A stretch of 64,000 bases of DNA, from NCBI GenBank assembly GCA_030374765.1, contig JARGXX010000088.1, positions 744,001-808,000 of the forward strand. Reading direction: 5' to 3'. Position 1 is the stretch's first letter. Every line of letters starts with the position of its first letter. Source of the DNA: Agarophyton chilense. Lineage: Eukaryota; Rhodophyta; Florideophyceae; Gracilariales; Gracilariaceae. Below the pieces are notes generated by a model. The model was not told the DNA's origin. It did no database searches and saw only the letters and a program-made list of their open reading frames with translations. Both the position numbers and the translations under genes were made by a program. Below, piece after piece: positions 1 to 10,199 of this stretch.

Positions 1-167
1 CAAGAACAGTTCACCAACACTTTCAGGATGTGCCATCTCCATCACCTAAAAGGCAAAGGGTTCGACATTGTCCGGCCGTGACGAGGGTGTTGGATGGAGA
101 GCGGAGTCGGGCGGGCCTGGAATGGCGCACCACCACTCTCGCCCACGTTGACGCTCTTGTTGGAGAG

Positions 168-693
168 ATGTACACGTACCTGTCGCAAATGAATGGCGTC
201 TTCTTCATGTGGGTATCCACACTGATGTTTACTTTTGGAGCTGTGCCCTTCACGACCCTGTGGTTGATGCAATTTCCAACGGCCGCGGTGACCAGAGCGT
301 CCATGCTCACTCAATGCACACATGCTCTCGCAACGAAATATCGAAGAAGTGTGGCTTGTCACGACGATGGAGGCGAATTTGACCGCGGAGTTTCATTGGA
401 ATACGAAACAGTTAAACGTTTAGGTGATGGCAGAGTACACGGGCGGTAAGAGCAAGGTGAAGAATGCGGTCGAGATTTGGGACAAGATCATTGAAAAGGA
501 AGAGGATGGAAAGTTTACTCTTTCGATAGCGGAAATGAAGTACGATTTCATTGCTCAACCCGCCACATTTCGAGGGGCCTCGCTCGAACTCAACCTCAAG
601 TGGGACGTTCACCCCAAAATAAGCCTCTTGCAACTCCACAAGATCGAGTCGCTGACCCTTCGCGTTCCCAAGAAGACTGCAAAATCAGAATAA
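168..693 (+). pseudogene. SPCS3: Signal peptidase complex subunit 3 (SPCS3/SPC22-like), apparently disrupted
   Basis: SPC3 is the single-pass membrane subunit of the ER signal peptidase complex and is needed for cleavage of signal peptides. The ATG at 168 opens a short N-terminus plus membrane segment (MYTYLSQMNGVFFMW...). The lumenal core follows: a stretch ending WNTKQLNV, then AEYT, WDKIIEKEEDGKF, KYDF and NLKWDVHP, all in the family's order. Two things break the reading. The frame changes between about 250 and 310, and an in-frame TAG sits at 421-423 exactly where the family has a conserved tyrosine (WNTKQ-x-x-Y-x-x-AEY). The stop at 691-693 lies 16 bp from the stop of the convergent next gene. 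A decayed copy, sequence errors, or an unusual intron are all possible. Family identification is firm; gene status is not. Confidence 0.7.
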
Positions 694-709
694 AACTTTA
701 AACGTAGTT

Positions 710-1099
710 TCATTCTTGGTTGGACAGTTTGTCATACTTGTCGGATCTACTGCGCGCGAGGTGAGCCGGGTACTTGGTCGCGTTCTTATCCAGTTTCGCG
801 AGGACCGCAGTCGATAGATCAATTTCGCATCGCGCCGCCAAACGTATAAGATACAAAAGAACATCACTCAATTCTTCTCCCAGGTGTTCTCGTTCTTCTT
901 TCGAAAAGGAAGGCACCCCCGGCTCCACCTCGCCTTTCCATTGGAAAATCTCCGAGAGCTCGCCCACCTCCCCAACCAATGCGAGCAACACATTCCTGGG
1001 CGAATGAAACTGATTCCAATCACGTTCATCAGCAAACGATTGCATTTTTTCTCGCAAAACTTCCAGTGAGACGCTGCGGTCTGAAAACTCGAACGACAT
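710..1099 (-). CDS. DCTPP1: dCTP pyrophosphatase 1 (MazG-like all-alpha NTP pyrophosphohydrolase)
   Basis: The enzyme hydrolyses dCTP and modified dCTPs to the monophosphate plus PPi, cleaning the nucleotide pool. The start is taken at the ATG at 1097-1099 (MSFEFSDRSVS), because upstream residues in the frame do not resemble the family. The protein is about 129 residues, close to the family core. Visible family marks are ERDWNQFHSPRNVLLALVGE, the metal-binding EVGEL with following E-x-x-E-W-style acids (ELSEIFQWKGE), and EELSDVLLYLIRLA, which carries the second metal-binding E-x-x-D. The tail KYPAHLARSRSDKY is also typical. No intron is needed. It converges on the SPC3-like gene. Confidence 0.93.
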   Translation of the reverse strand: MSFEFSDRSVSLEVLREKMQSFADERDWNQFHSPRNVLLALVGEVGELSEIFQWKGEVEPGVPSFSKEEREHLGEELSDVLLYLIRLAARCEIDLSTAVLAKLDKNATKYPAHLARSRSDKYDKLSNQE

Positions 1100-2297
1100 A
1101 GTGTAATACCGTGCAAGGTCCGATGTGCGCGCACCAGCCCGAATACACAACGCGAACTGCGAAAAAGCTTGCTCTTGTTTTGTATATGAGGACTAGTGTC
1201 TAGCTAGCATACTAGTTATTCTGTTTATCTCCCTGCTCCGTCATTTGAGTTTCGCTTTCTGTAGCAAGAAAGCGATGCACAATTCTTGAAAATCTCCCAA
1301 TTTCTGGCTGGCACATGATCGCTCCTGAGACTCTTGTGGAAGACGGAACGGAACTAGAGATATCGGCAGCGACGTGGCACCAGGAGGAGCTTGCGATGTC
1401 AGAAATTGTTCCTACTACTAAAGTTCAGCTGGTAAGCTCATGGCGGAGATGCCATGTACTTTTTTCCTGTCGAGACAGAAACCTCTGTATTTAGTGTATC
1501 AAGTTGATAAAGTTAGTTTAGGACTGACAAGCTCATATCCAAGGGATGTTGGAATGATTGTGCTTGCTTGGTGAGCGCAAGAGGAGGAAACTACCGCTGA
1601 TCTAAGCTGCCGCGGATATCAGGACGTGAACGAATGCTATGCACACTTGCACACTTGGAGGATGACGTGAACAATAACAGAAAGAAGGGACGCGTAATCT
1701 TGATCATGATGTTCCTCCAAGATTGTTTACTGCGTTCTTGGAGAAAAACATCTGAGAATGACGACAACGAAAACAAAATCTGACGGCCACGCCAGAGAGC
1801 CAACTATATCTCTCACCAATACGTCCTCTCAAAAATTTGTACTATTCGGTTTACTGGGCCATCGAGCCCCACTTGTCGACGAAGTCACAACGAGTAGAAG
1901 CTTTTCCTTCGTTTTCTGCCTGCTGTGCTTTCTACCATTGGCATATGCCCGTTTTGCTTAGTTCTATCGTGAAAGGAACGAGAGATCCTGTGCTTGGCAC
2001 AGACAGACTACCCGACATCTTGTGCGTTGGATGGAAGACAGAGGCGGTCTAGTGAATAGTGCGCAGTTGTTTGTCCAGATTTGCAGAAGAGGAATAGCAA
2101 AACAGGCAAGAAGATGACGCGAAAATACGTTTCGGGTTATGTAACGTGACGCGAATGTTCTGTTGCTTCTTGGGATGTCATTTGGCCACTCGGTCGATCT
2201 ACAGAAAGAGGGTGATCCTCCAGAGACCCTATTCTTGGCTTTAGTTTGCGGGTAGGAGAGCTCGAATGGAGGCTGTTGAAAACCTGAGAATATCATA
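1100..2297. other. Intergenic stretch, no recognised gene
   Basis: Nothing here could be assigned. A 59-codon frame from the ATG at 1315 to about 1494 (+) has a protein-like middle (EDGTELEISAATWHQEEL), followed by a plausible GTAAGC donor. It could be a first exon, but I recognise no family and no downstream partner. The longer minus-strand frame at 1964-2296 has no recognisable content. Confidence 0.4.
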
Positions 2298-2914
2298 CTA
2301 CAAATACTTTCTAGCTAGTAGTGTAACCTTTTCATGAAATGCCATCGATGTGATCGGTTCGTTGTCGACGTATAAAGGATTTAACGTAGCTTTCACAAAC
2401 AGATCGTGTAATTCATTAAAGAAGGGTTTGACACCATCCTCATGACGGGAATCATGTAGCAACAGAAAACGATAATCTGGAAACCCAAGAAAATTTTAAC
2501 ATAAGTTCGGGTGCAACGTTCCGGTTAGAACACATTTGGTCTGCCTTCGTTTAAACGCGAGGCAGAAACGAGTACGGCGAATCATAAAACTTACTACTCG
2601 CAGTGACAAAAGCAGATATGAGCTGGTCATTGTAGCGGTCTACAACTTTCAAATACATCTCCTTGTTGTCCCACATCTTCACAATATCGTAAAGTCAGGA
2701 ACATGCATTTGGGATTAGTATTACTTTCAGAACGAAACAGAGTGAATACATTCTGATTGATGTTAGCGAGGTATCCTACCTTCTCGTCCACCATGTCGAG
2801 ACTGCTGTGCAAAACGATTTGTTCCAGAACAGCTTCTCTTCCTGACAAGGCCTGAGGAAACGATGCTTCATAAATAGGACGGTCATCTGGAGCTACGACC
2901 GTCAAAGTTGGCAT
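2298..2914 (-). CDS. TRAPPC2: TRAPP complex subunit 2 (sedlin/Trs20), three exons
   Basis: TRAPPC2 is a small longin-fold subunit of the TRAPP complexes, which act in ER-Golgi traffic as Rab1/Rab11 exchange factors. I rebuilt it as complement(join(2298..2476, 2595..2676, 2780..2914)). Exon 1 encodes 45 residues ending HSSLDMVDEK. Exon 2 holds MWDNKEMYLKVVDRYND. Exon 3 holds YRFLLLHDSRHEDGVKPFF, NPLYVDNEPI and a stop at 2298-2300. Introns of 103 and 118 bp have GT..AG ends, and one donor is GTAAGT. The coding length is 396 nt, giving 131 residues against about 140 in animals. The exon 2 and 3 motifs favour TRAPPC2 over its paralogue TRAPPC2L. Its partner TRAPPC9 lies 3 kb away. Confidence 0.93.
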
Positions 2915-3295
2915 TTTTCCTGTCTTGATTCAGAAGGGAAACCTTTGGTCATTCGGTCCCGTATCCTCTCAAGCAATCAAATCCAAAAAAAGATCTCGTT
3001 CTTTCGCGAACGGAACCCGGAAACCAGATGACTGTTCAAGATGCAGTCGGAGTGTTGTTCAAACCGTTGTTAAAAAAGACACTTAAAAGGATCGAGAATT
3101 GAAGTCATTCATCGATATTTGAAATTTCTTCAACAGAATATTAATCAATTTCAAGCAAGCGTGATTCCCCATAATTTTAGTTCGACATGCCTAGCGTAGC
3201 TCAATATAAAATATAAGGTCACTAGGGCGACGGCGCGCTTCAGAGATAAATAGTGTCGCTTCGTTTGGTAAACGATTGTCTCGCTCCCTCTGAAG
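2915..3295. promoter_or_regulatory. Shared divergent upstream region of TRAPPC2 and DDX10
   Basis: These 381 bp separate the start codons of two divergent genes, so both promoters must lie here or overlap the genes. The stretch is A/T-rich near the DDX10 side. I see no motif I would name. Confidence 0.45.
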
Positions 3296-5680
3296 ATGAC
3301 AGGTTCTAAGCGAAGCCGGAGCGGAAGAAAAAGGGTTAATCCGCGTCCGAGCAAAACTTCGGCCCGACAAAGGGAAGAAGCAGAAATAGCTCGGGTTGAC
3401 CTCTCACTGAAAGACATACCCCGATACTCTGACCGGTTTCAGCTCTTCCGATTGAATAGAAGACAAAAAGCAAAGCAAATATTGGCGGACAACGACACAG
3501 GAAAAGATGTACCGGTGGTGGAACATCAAATTTTCAAAGCGAAGAGCTTCACTGAAATTCCGTTGTCTTCACGAACACTGGATGGACTTGCTGCTGCGAA
3601 TTTCACAGAGCTCACAGGGATCCAGAAGACTGCGATTCCGCAGGCTCTGGCAGGGAGAGATATTTTAGCAGCAGCTCCAACAGGTTCCGGGAAAACTCTT
3701 GCCTTTTTGATTCCGGTACTGGAAGCACTATGGCGAAAGAAGTGGAACACAATGGATGGTCTTGGTGCACTCATTCTTAGCCCAACACGGGAATTGGGAA
3801 TCCAAATATTCGAGGTTCTTCGGTCAGTTGCACGGCAGCATACTATTTCGGCGGGATTAGTTATTGGTGGAAAAGATTTTGAAGGAGAACGTGAAAAAGT
3901 CGCTCGCATGAACGTTCTGGTGGCTACCCCGGGGCGATTGTTACATCATATGGATCACGTTGTCGAGTTTGACTGTTCAAGTCTTCAAGTCTTAGTCTTG
4001 GATGAGGCGGACCGGATATTAGATCTGGGCTTTTCAAAAACATTAGACGCAATTCTGGCGAACTTACCAGAAGATCGGCAGACAATGCTGTTTTCCGCAA
4101 CCCAAACGAAAAACGTGAAGGCTCTGGCTCGACTATCGCTCAAAAATCCTGAATACGTTGCCGTAAGCAGTGGATTGAAACCAAATGCTGAAGAAAAGAA
4201 AAACGAGAGCGAAGAAAAAGAACCACTAGAACGTTTGGAATCAAACGTAGTAAGCATTGTAGGCACGCCCAGGGGTTTGACCCAATCTTATGCCGTGATC
4301 CCAGCTTGTGAAAAGCTTTCAGTGTTGTGGTCGTTCATAAAGACCCATCTGAAGTCGAAAATGATTGTATTTCTTGCGACAGGTAAGCAAGTTCGGTTTG
4401 TATTTGAAACATTTTGTAAGTTACGGCCAGGAATGTCTCTACTTCACATACATGGGAAAATGAAGCAGCTCAAGCGAACCGATATGTATGACCTTTTCTG
4501 TCGAACAAAGTCTGCGGTACTGTTTGCCACTGACGTTGCAAGCCGAGGCCTTGACTTTCCGGACGTGGAATGGGTTGTTCAGGTAGACTGTCCGGATGAC
4601 CTGGAAACGTACGTACATCGTGTTGGTAGAACTGCCAGGTTCAGAGCGCAAGGTCGCGCGATGCTTTTCATTAGTGAAGGTACCGAAGAAGTATTTCTGT
4701 CACGTCTTGAGGCCGGAGATGTGCTACTTCGACACACCAAGATCAATCCACAACGTATCACAGACATAACACCCAAGATGGCAGCCATACTGGCGTCTAA
4801 CCAGGAACTTAAGAAGCTTGCTCAAAAAGCTTTCATGTTTTATTTGAAGTCCTTGTATCAGCAGAGCGATAAAGAGGTCTTTAATGTGGCTAAAATTGAC
4901 TACGAGAAGCTGGCCAAGAGCTACGGGTTATCGAACGTACCCAGAGTTTCTGTAAAAAGGCAGTCATCGGAATACCATGACAAGAAGCAGAAGTCTACCA
5001 CGGTATTTGGGTACAGGCTTTTGCAACAAAAAAATGCGCGACGACGAACGGATGTAGATGCCGAAGTCAGCGTCGATGACGACTTGCTGACAGTTCGAAA
5101 AGATGGGCATGGCGATATCGCTGGAGAGATTGACACTGTAGAAGATCAACTCTCCTTGGCTAAGAACCAAGACGGAAGAGCAAAGCGCAAAAAGAGGAAG
5201 CTCGATCTTATGGGCAATCTGCCGAGTGCGAACAGGTTAATATTCACAGAAGACGGCCAGGCTGTACGGGCTGGGGACATGATAGACGTGTCTTCCGGTG
5301 ATGAAGCAAGTGATACTATGCATGATGGGATCGGAGATTATGCGGCCTCTGTTTCGAGGAGGTTGACAAGGGCCGCTACCGAAGACAAGAAAGTCGAAAG
5401 AGAACGAGTGCAGTCTCTTCATTCTCGTAGGAAAGCTAGAGAACGCGAGCGGCTCAAAGTTGTTAATGACCGCTCTACGCATGCCATCATTAGTCCGAAC
5501 TCAAGCGATGCTGGACAAAGTCAGGATGCCCATTCAGAGGTTGAAGACCAAAACGAACTCGAATCTGGTCCTGCTTCACCGAATGAAAATATGCCAGGGC
5601 AAATGAACAAAAGGAATTCCGTAAAAGTTGATGAAGCAAAAGCTCTTATGATTCTAGAAACAAGGAATGAAGAATCCTAG
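3296..5680 (+). CDS. DDX10: DEAD-box RNA helicase DDX10/Dbp4 family
   Basis: DDX10/Dbp4 is a nucleolar ATP-dependent helicase needed for early 18S rRNA processing, where it frees snoRNAs from pre-rRNA. The 794-residue protein has all helicase motifs in order. A Q-motif region (FTELTGIQKTAIPQ, about 103-116) is followed by Walker A APTGSGKT near 127-134, [27 protein letters not shown] and HRVGRTAR. The segment GLVIGGKDFEGEREKVA is characteristic of this subfamily. The C-terminal 300 residues are charged and low in complexity, with KRKKRK stretches, as in Dbp4. There is no intron. Length is close to yeast Dbp4 (770). Confidence 0.94.
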   Translation: MTGSKRSRSGRKRVNPRPSKTSARQREEAEIARVDLSLKDIPRYSDRFQLFRLNRRQKAKQILADNDTGKDVPVVEHQIFKAKSFTEIPLSSRTLDGLAAANFTELTGIQKTAIPQALAGRDILAAAPTGSGKTLAFLIPVLEALWRKKWNTMDGLGALILSPTRELGIQIFEVLRSVARQHTISAGLVIGGKDFEGEREKVARMNVLVATPGRLLHHMDHVVEFDCSSLQVLVLDEADRILDLGFSKTLDAILANLPEDRQTMLFSATQTKNVKALARLSLKNPEYVAVSSGLKPNAEEKKNESEEKEPLERLESNVVSIVGTPRGLTQSYAVIPACEKLSVLWSFIKTHLKSKMIVFLATGKQVRFVFETFCKLRPGMSLLHIHGKMKQLKRTDMYDLFCRTKSAVLFATDVASRGLDFPDVEWVVQVDCPDDLETYVHRVGRTARFRAQGRAMLFISEGTEEVFLSRLEAGDVLLRHTKINPQRITDITPKMAAILASNQELKKLAQKAFMFYLKSLYQQSDKEVFNVAKIDYEKLAKSYGLSNVPRVSVKRQSSEYHDKKQKSTTVFGYRLLQQKNARRRTDVDAEVSVDDDLLTVRKDGHGDIAGEIDTVEDQLSLAKNQDGRAKRKKRKLDLMGNLPSANRLIFTEDGQAVRAGDMIDVSSGDEASDTMHDGIGDYAASVSRRLTRAATEDKKVERERVQSLHSRRKARERERLKVVNDRSTHAIISPNSSDAGQSQDAHSEVEDQNELESGPASPNENMPGQMNKRNSVKVDEAKALMILETRNEES

Positions 5681-5795
5681 CACATGGAGGAGGTGGCACC
5701 CGAAGGGGTTGACGCCTAAATATCATTTCTTTACAAATCAAAGTCGCTCAATCCCTTGAGCGAACAGAATGATAAAGACATTTAGAGCTGTTTGG

Positions 5796-8700
5796 TCACA
5801 TTGATGTATGTTGATCAGCGTCGGATTCGCCCTCGTCGTACAGCATTGTGTCAACGTATGGTGTTGATCTTGTGAAGTAATTTCTGTCAGATTTTCTCTC
5901 CGTTGAGAACTCCATAACTGCGACAGCAAGCGGTCTTCCAGTGATCCTATTAGCGGAAGAGTTAGAGTAAGTATCTTTAGTTATCGGGCGAATAACGACA
6001 CCTATGTCAACGTCGCTTTCTTGAATGCCTCCGATGTGCACTCTTTTTTTCCGTGTATCTTGAAGCCCCGAGATTGGGGAAGCGTCGCTGCGAAGAATCT
6101 TGTTGATAGTTACCGAATCGGGAGTGCTTGACTCAAGTGAACTGGGATTAGTAGATCTCGGGACCTTTTTGTCAGGGTCTTGAAGATTCCCAACCCCAAC
6201 CCATGGGTCAGGATTTAGAGTTGCCTTAATTCCGAGGTTCGAATCTTCGTCAATATGATCCAGTTCAGACCTCAATTGATGCATTCGGGTTGTCGTCATG
6301 AGGCTTTCGGCTTCATAAAGGTAAGCAACCAAATGGAACGTTCCTATGCTGTCCACCCTGACGCGAATACAATGGTGAAACCCCGCTCCATGAGGCATAA
6401 GCGCGCCGACGTATACACGTTCTACGACTCCCACCAGCGAAGCTCGATGGAGTCTCTCTGAACCGGTTTCAGAGTCGAGTTGTTTCAGTTCAACATCAAG
6501 CACACTCTTTTCGGGTAGTTTATGTTCGGACACATTGCTCACAAAAATCTGCACAGTCCAAAAACATCCCACTTGCACTTTGGTCCCCGCAGAATCCGAA
6601 ATCGTTTCTTCGAAACGCTCGTACTCTGGCATTCGTCGCTTGCAACTATCATCGATTTGCAGGTGGACTTCCGCTTGTATTGGCCTGCTGTTTGACTCAA
6701 ATGCCATAGCTTCTCGCCTTGGAAACCCAATGATGACCCCCCTGTTTTGGTGCAGGAGCCTCCACAGATCAAATGATGTAAAGGGAAGTTTTCCTTGGCG
6801 CCCCAGAGCTGGTAGACTCCACCTCACTGTGAAGATGGAACCTTCACCATCCGCCGTCTTTGTCACCCGTGAGGACGACGACGATACAGTACGTATTCTG
6901 TTCAGTGTCTCATGTGTCACATAGCATAGCAATCGAGCCGAGGCACCACTCTCGACAAAGCATTCTTCGTCAAGGATATTACTCACATTGTCTAGAATTC
7001 TTGCACTCAACTTCTTCGCTGTTTTTGACCCATTAAGGTTTGGATCTACCTTGATTGTAGCGGGGGCTGCAACTTCATTTGAGACTTCGATGGCTAGGAT
7101 ACTGCGACTTTGCTTCTCAAATGGAGGGGAGTCTCCTAAAGGATGTTCATGAAATATATTCACCTTTCGGATCACAACTGCTGCTTTAGAATTGATGCGC
7201 ACAGAGCTTCTAGACTCCCGAATCATATTACCACCACCTTCCCCTTCGTATTCTACCTGTACGGATACTTTAGGAACGGCAAGTTGAAGTAATTGCTTCT
7301 CTTTTATACGCGTTTTGTCGGTTACCACGTTCGTGCATTTTCCAAGAACCTCTACCATAAAAGACCTGACGTCTCCGTGATTTTCAAGACCCTCCTTTAT
7401 GTCATGCTTAGCAAAGTTATCCTTGATGATGATAAGGGAATCCGGGTGGCTTGACTGGACTTTAGCCGCTACCCGGTTGATTTTCACAGGCCCTGTGTTC
7501 TTCATTTCCACGAGGAAACTTCGACTTTCCCCATGAAAAACGCAAAGTGGTTTTCTAGGCGAAATAGATTCCGTCGCTTCTCCTTCTGTGCTGTAGCTTG
7601 TCAACGTTATTTTTGGTAGCTTATCGATGACGTTCACCTGGAAACCCTCTCCTCCTTGACAGGGACGCAAGATAACCAAGATTCCATCAAATAGTCGAAC
7701 CAACAGACCATTAACAAAAAAAGTCCCTGAAAGTTTTGGAACTACTTCAATATGTCTCATCGCCCCATTCTTTCCTTCTGTTGAAGAAATAGCCATCGTT
7801 TCTGATTTCGTTTTCACAATTCTCTTGGACTCATCTAAGACCCTTCTCACTTCAGCAGCGTGAGTAGCACTTGACCGCTCTTCGTCAACCCATATTCTCG
7901 AAGAGGACTCGGTGAGACTAATGGACGACTTCGAGACTACCTTTGAGAAAGGTGGCTTGTTCTCGGCCTCGTTGGACATTAGCACTGCAATAAGATCGAC
8001 AACAAGATCTGTGGCAACTCTGTTACAAAGAGACACAGAGACTTGCGCTGGTTCGCCTCGTACCCAGGTGACTGAACGACGCGCGGCGGCAGCAGCCTTC
8101 CGCCGTTCCTCATTGATTTCAAAAGCATTGTATATAAATGGACCAGTCCTCTGCCCATCGGCAGCAGTACCTTTTGCAGATGGAGATTGATTCTCTTTTC
8201 GACGTAAGACAAGGTCTTGGGCTTGCAACGCTTGAACGTCGCTAACCTCAATTATCTCTCCAATTCCCGGAAGCTCATGAGGCACATGCGCCTTTCGCAG
8301 CGCGGTGACTATAGTCTCATCTGTTTCTCTCCTATCCTTCCGTGAAAATGGTGAGATAATCAATGCTTCCGCATATAAACGAGCAGCCATGGAAGAATCA
8401 CCTGCATCAATCGCGTAGTTTGCTGCCGTAAGAAGAAGCTTACGACTAAGATCAGGCCACGATTTGAACCCTTTTGGATTTATCTGTCTCTCGGCTGCAC
8501 TCATGAGAGCGACAGCTGAAGGCCAAACTGACTGTGCAGCATTCAGGCGACCTAGTCTGTAAAGGTACATTCCTGCCTTCCTTCTGCACCCAATTCGTTC
8601 GCTGAATCGGGCAAGAGCTTGCCACAAGGCCGCGCGCTTTTGGACTCGAAGACCTTCACCAACAGTTGCGGCGTGCTCTGCCGCATCCAATGCCTCTTTC

Positions 8701-10199
8701 CTGCGATTTGTCCATCTTCCTAAAAACTCAGCTAACCTCAGAGCTGCAGCTGCCTCTGGTTCGGCTACTCGTTTCTTTTGATATAGTTTGAAGATTTCAG
8801 CGTAATGATCTACAAGATGGTTGCAGAAACCTGGATCATTCAATGAACGACCCGCTCCCGCATGAAGCAGAACATGTGCAGCAGACCATCCTTCCATTGC
8901 ACCAGCCAGCCATAGTCTATCGCCCCCAGATTTGGCTTTTTCAATGGCCGAACTATACTTTGCGAACGCATCGCCTGGCCTGCCCATCAGAAGAAGATAA
9001 TCTCCCTGCATCTTATCAAGCCTCCCAGGGCGTCGCTTTGAAAGCTTTGACTGTCTATCAACTCCAAGTCGCTCATCAATAGGTGAGAGAATTAGTTCAG
9101 ATGGATTCTCTTGTTTCTTAAAGCAATCGCGGCCGATGACGTTTAAGAGAGTGGATGCACATTGGTAAAGATGAGCGCGGACCTCTAGCTTGGTTTCTTG
9201 AACTTTGAGTTGCTCTGGTACATAGCCAACGGAATAAAATATTGGTATATCACCTTCTTTTTCTGTAGCGAGGTGTTCTTCTTCGACAAAAGACCGATTT
9301 CGTTCTTCATTTTGTGGGACGAATACAACAAGCCTCTTCACAGGTGCATCCCTGAAATTTCCCAGCGAAGAAACAAAATCTAGTCGGGCTTCGTCAATAG
9401 CCTTTTCACGTTCTTCGACGGATCCGCAATTCGTTACATCCGCCATTCCGAAAACAGCCCATACCTTGCTGGAGTGGAACGCATCCCACTCCGATGGAGG
9501 CCGAATAACTAAACCGCCGGAAGTATTGCGATGCAAAATTTCATATCGGAGGCGAAAACAGGAATCGACTTCTGGGCAGTTTAGATCCAGCTCTGAAACA
9601 GAGCCTACGGCCACCGAGGGGGCTGTCCGCGCACGAGGCAGAGTAGATGGCCTTGATACTGATAACGCAATCCCGCCAGGTGAAACTTCGAAACTGCACT
9701 CTTCCGAGGAAACCAAATTGCTGGGATCTTCAGAATTGCTAGACGCGCTAGTGCCCTCGGACGTTTTCGGAACTTGGACTGGGTTTCTTGCTTCAAGTTT
9801 AATCGAAGCACTCGAATTGGTATCGGTTGTAGATAAATTTGAGATACTTCTCGACGATGCAGGCTTCAGGGAAAGCAAACTGGAGCGTCTTATGCTACGG
9901 CTAGCCTCCCTCATGGAAGAACGAGAACGAAGAAGAGCTTCGTTCGTACCACCCCATGCTTCGCGATAAGCGGCTGGCATAGACGAGTACGTAGCGTTTG
10001 TGGACGCACGAGGAATCGTGGTTCGACGAGGCAATGCGCCGGTTGGAATCTCACGGAGCCATGTGAGATACAAGGTGAGCTCTTCGAATCTTTGCTCACA
10101 AAGCGCAGGACCGGCAGGTATTAAGGCCACCCGAACGCAAGCGAAATCGAGGAAAGAACCTCCTGTATCCATTTCGCGAAAGCAGAATGCTAAATACAC
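5796..10199 (-). CDS. TRAPPC9: TRAPP II subunit TRAPPC9/Trs120 (NIBP)
   Basis: TRAPPC9/Trs120 is a large subunit specific to TRAPP II, a Rab11-type exchange factor at the trans-Golgi. The intron-less frame codes for 1467 residues, longer than human TRAPPC9 (about 1150). The extra length lies mainly in a Ser-rich insert near residues 70-200. The N-terminus (FACVRVALIPAGP) matches the family start. The alpha-solenoid part contains MQGDYLLLMGRPGDAFAKY and LWLAGAMEGWSAA, the family's helical repeat signature. The C-terminal half is rich in beta strand (GFPRREAMAFES, then IQAEVHLQID), as in the Ig-like domains of Trs120. The start could be residue 1 or the Met at residue 10 (about 10,172). Confidence 0.92.
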   Translation of the reverse strand: MYLAFCFREMDTGGSFLDFACVRVALIPAGPALCEQRFEELTLYLTWLREIPTGALPRRTTIPRASTNATYSSMPAAYREAWGGTNEALLRSRSSMREASRSIRRSSLLSLKPASSRSISNLSTTDTNSSASIKLEARNPVQVPKTSEGTSASSNSEDPSNLVSSEECSFEVSPGGIALSVSRPSTLPRARTAPSVAVGSVSELDLNCPEVDSCFRLRYEILHRNTSGGLVIRPPSEWDAFHSSKVWAVFGMADVTNCGSVEEREKAIDEARLDFVSSLGNFRDAPVKRLVVFVPQNEERNRSFVEEEHLATEKEGDIPIFYSVGYVPEQLKVQETKLEVRAHLYQCASTLLNVIGRDCFKKQENPSELILSPIDERLGVDRQSKLSKRRPGRLDKMQGDYLLLMGRPGDAFAKYSSAIEKAKSGGDRLWLAGAMEGWSAAHVLLHAGAGRSLNDPGFCNHLVDHYAEIFKLYQKKRVAEPEAAAALRLAEFLGRWTNRRKEALDAAEHAATVGEGLRVQKRAALWQALARFSERIGCRRKAGMYLYRLGRLNAAQSVWPSAVALMSAAERQINPKGFKSWPDLSRKLLLTAANYAIDAGDSSMAARLYAEALIISPFSRKDRRETDETIVTALRKAHVPHELPGIGEIIEVSDVQALQAQDLVLRRKENQSPSAKGTAADGQRTGPFIYNAFEINEERRKAAAAARRSVTWVRGEPAQVSVSLCNRVATDLVVDLIAVLMSNEAENKPPFSKVVSKSSISLTESSSRIWVDEERSSATHAAEVRRVLDESKRIVKTKSETMAISSTEGKNGAMRHIEVVPKLSGTFFVNGLLVRLFDGILVILRPCQGGEGFQVNVIDKLPKITLTSYSTEGEATESISPRKPLCVFHGESRSFLVEMKNTGPVKINRVAAKVQSSHPDSLIIIKDNFAKHDIKEGLENHGDVRSFMVEVLGKCTNVVTDKTRIKEKQLLQLAVPKVSVQVEYEGEGGGNMIRESRSSVRINSKAAVVIRKVNIFHEHPLGDSPPFEKQSRSILAIEVSNEVAAPATIKVDPNLNGSKTAKKLSARILDNVSNILDEECFVESGASARLLCYVTHETLNRIRTVSSSSSRVTKTADGEGSIFTVRWSLPALGRQGKLPFTSFDLWRLLHQNRGVIIGFPRREAMAFESNSRPIQAEVHLQIDDSCKRRMPEYERFEETISDSAGTKVQVGCFWTVQIFVSNVSEHKLPEKSVLDVELKQLDSETGSERLHRASLVGVVERVYVGALMPHGAGFHHCIRVRVDSIGTFHLVAYLYEAESLMTTTRMHQLRSELDHIDEDSNLGIKATLNPDPWVGVGNLQDPDKKVPRSTNPSSLESSTPDSVTINKILRSDASPISGLQDTRKKRVHIGGIQESDVDIGVVIRPITKDTYSNSSANRITGRPLAVAVMEFSTERKSDRNYFTRSTPYVDTMLYDEGESDADQHTSM

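Noticed and set aside
7912-9969. Plus-strand frames inside TRAPPC9
   Set aside because: They are antisense shadows of an intact 1467-residue gene and have no family likeness.
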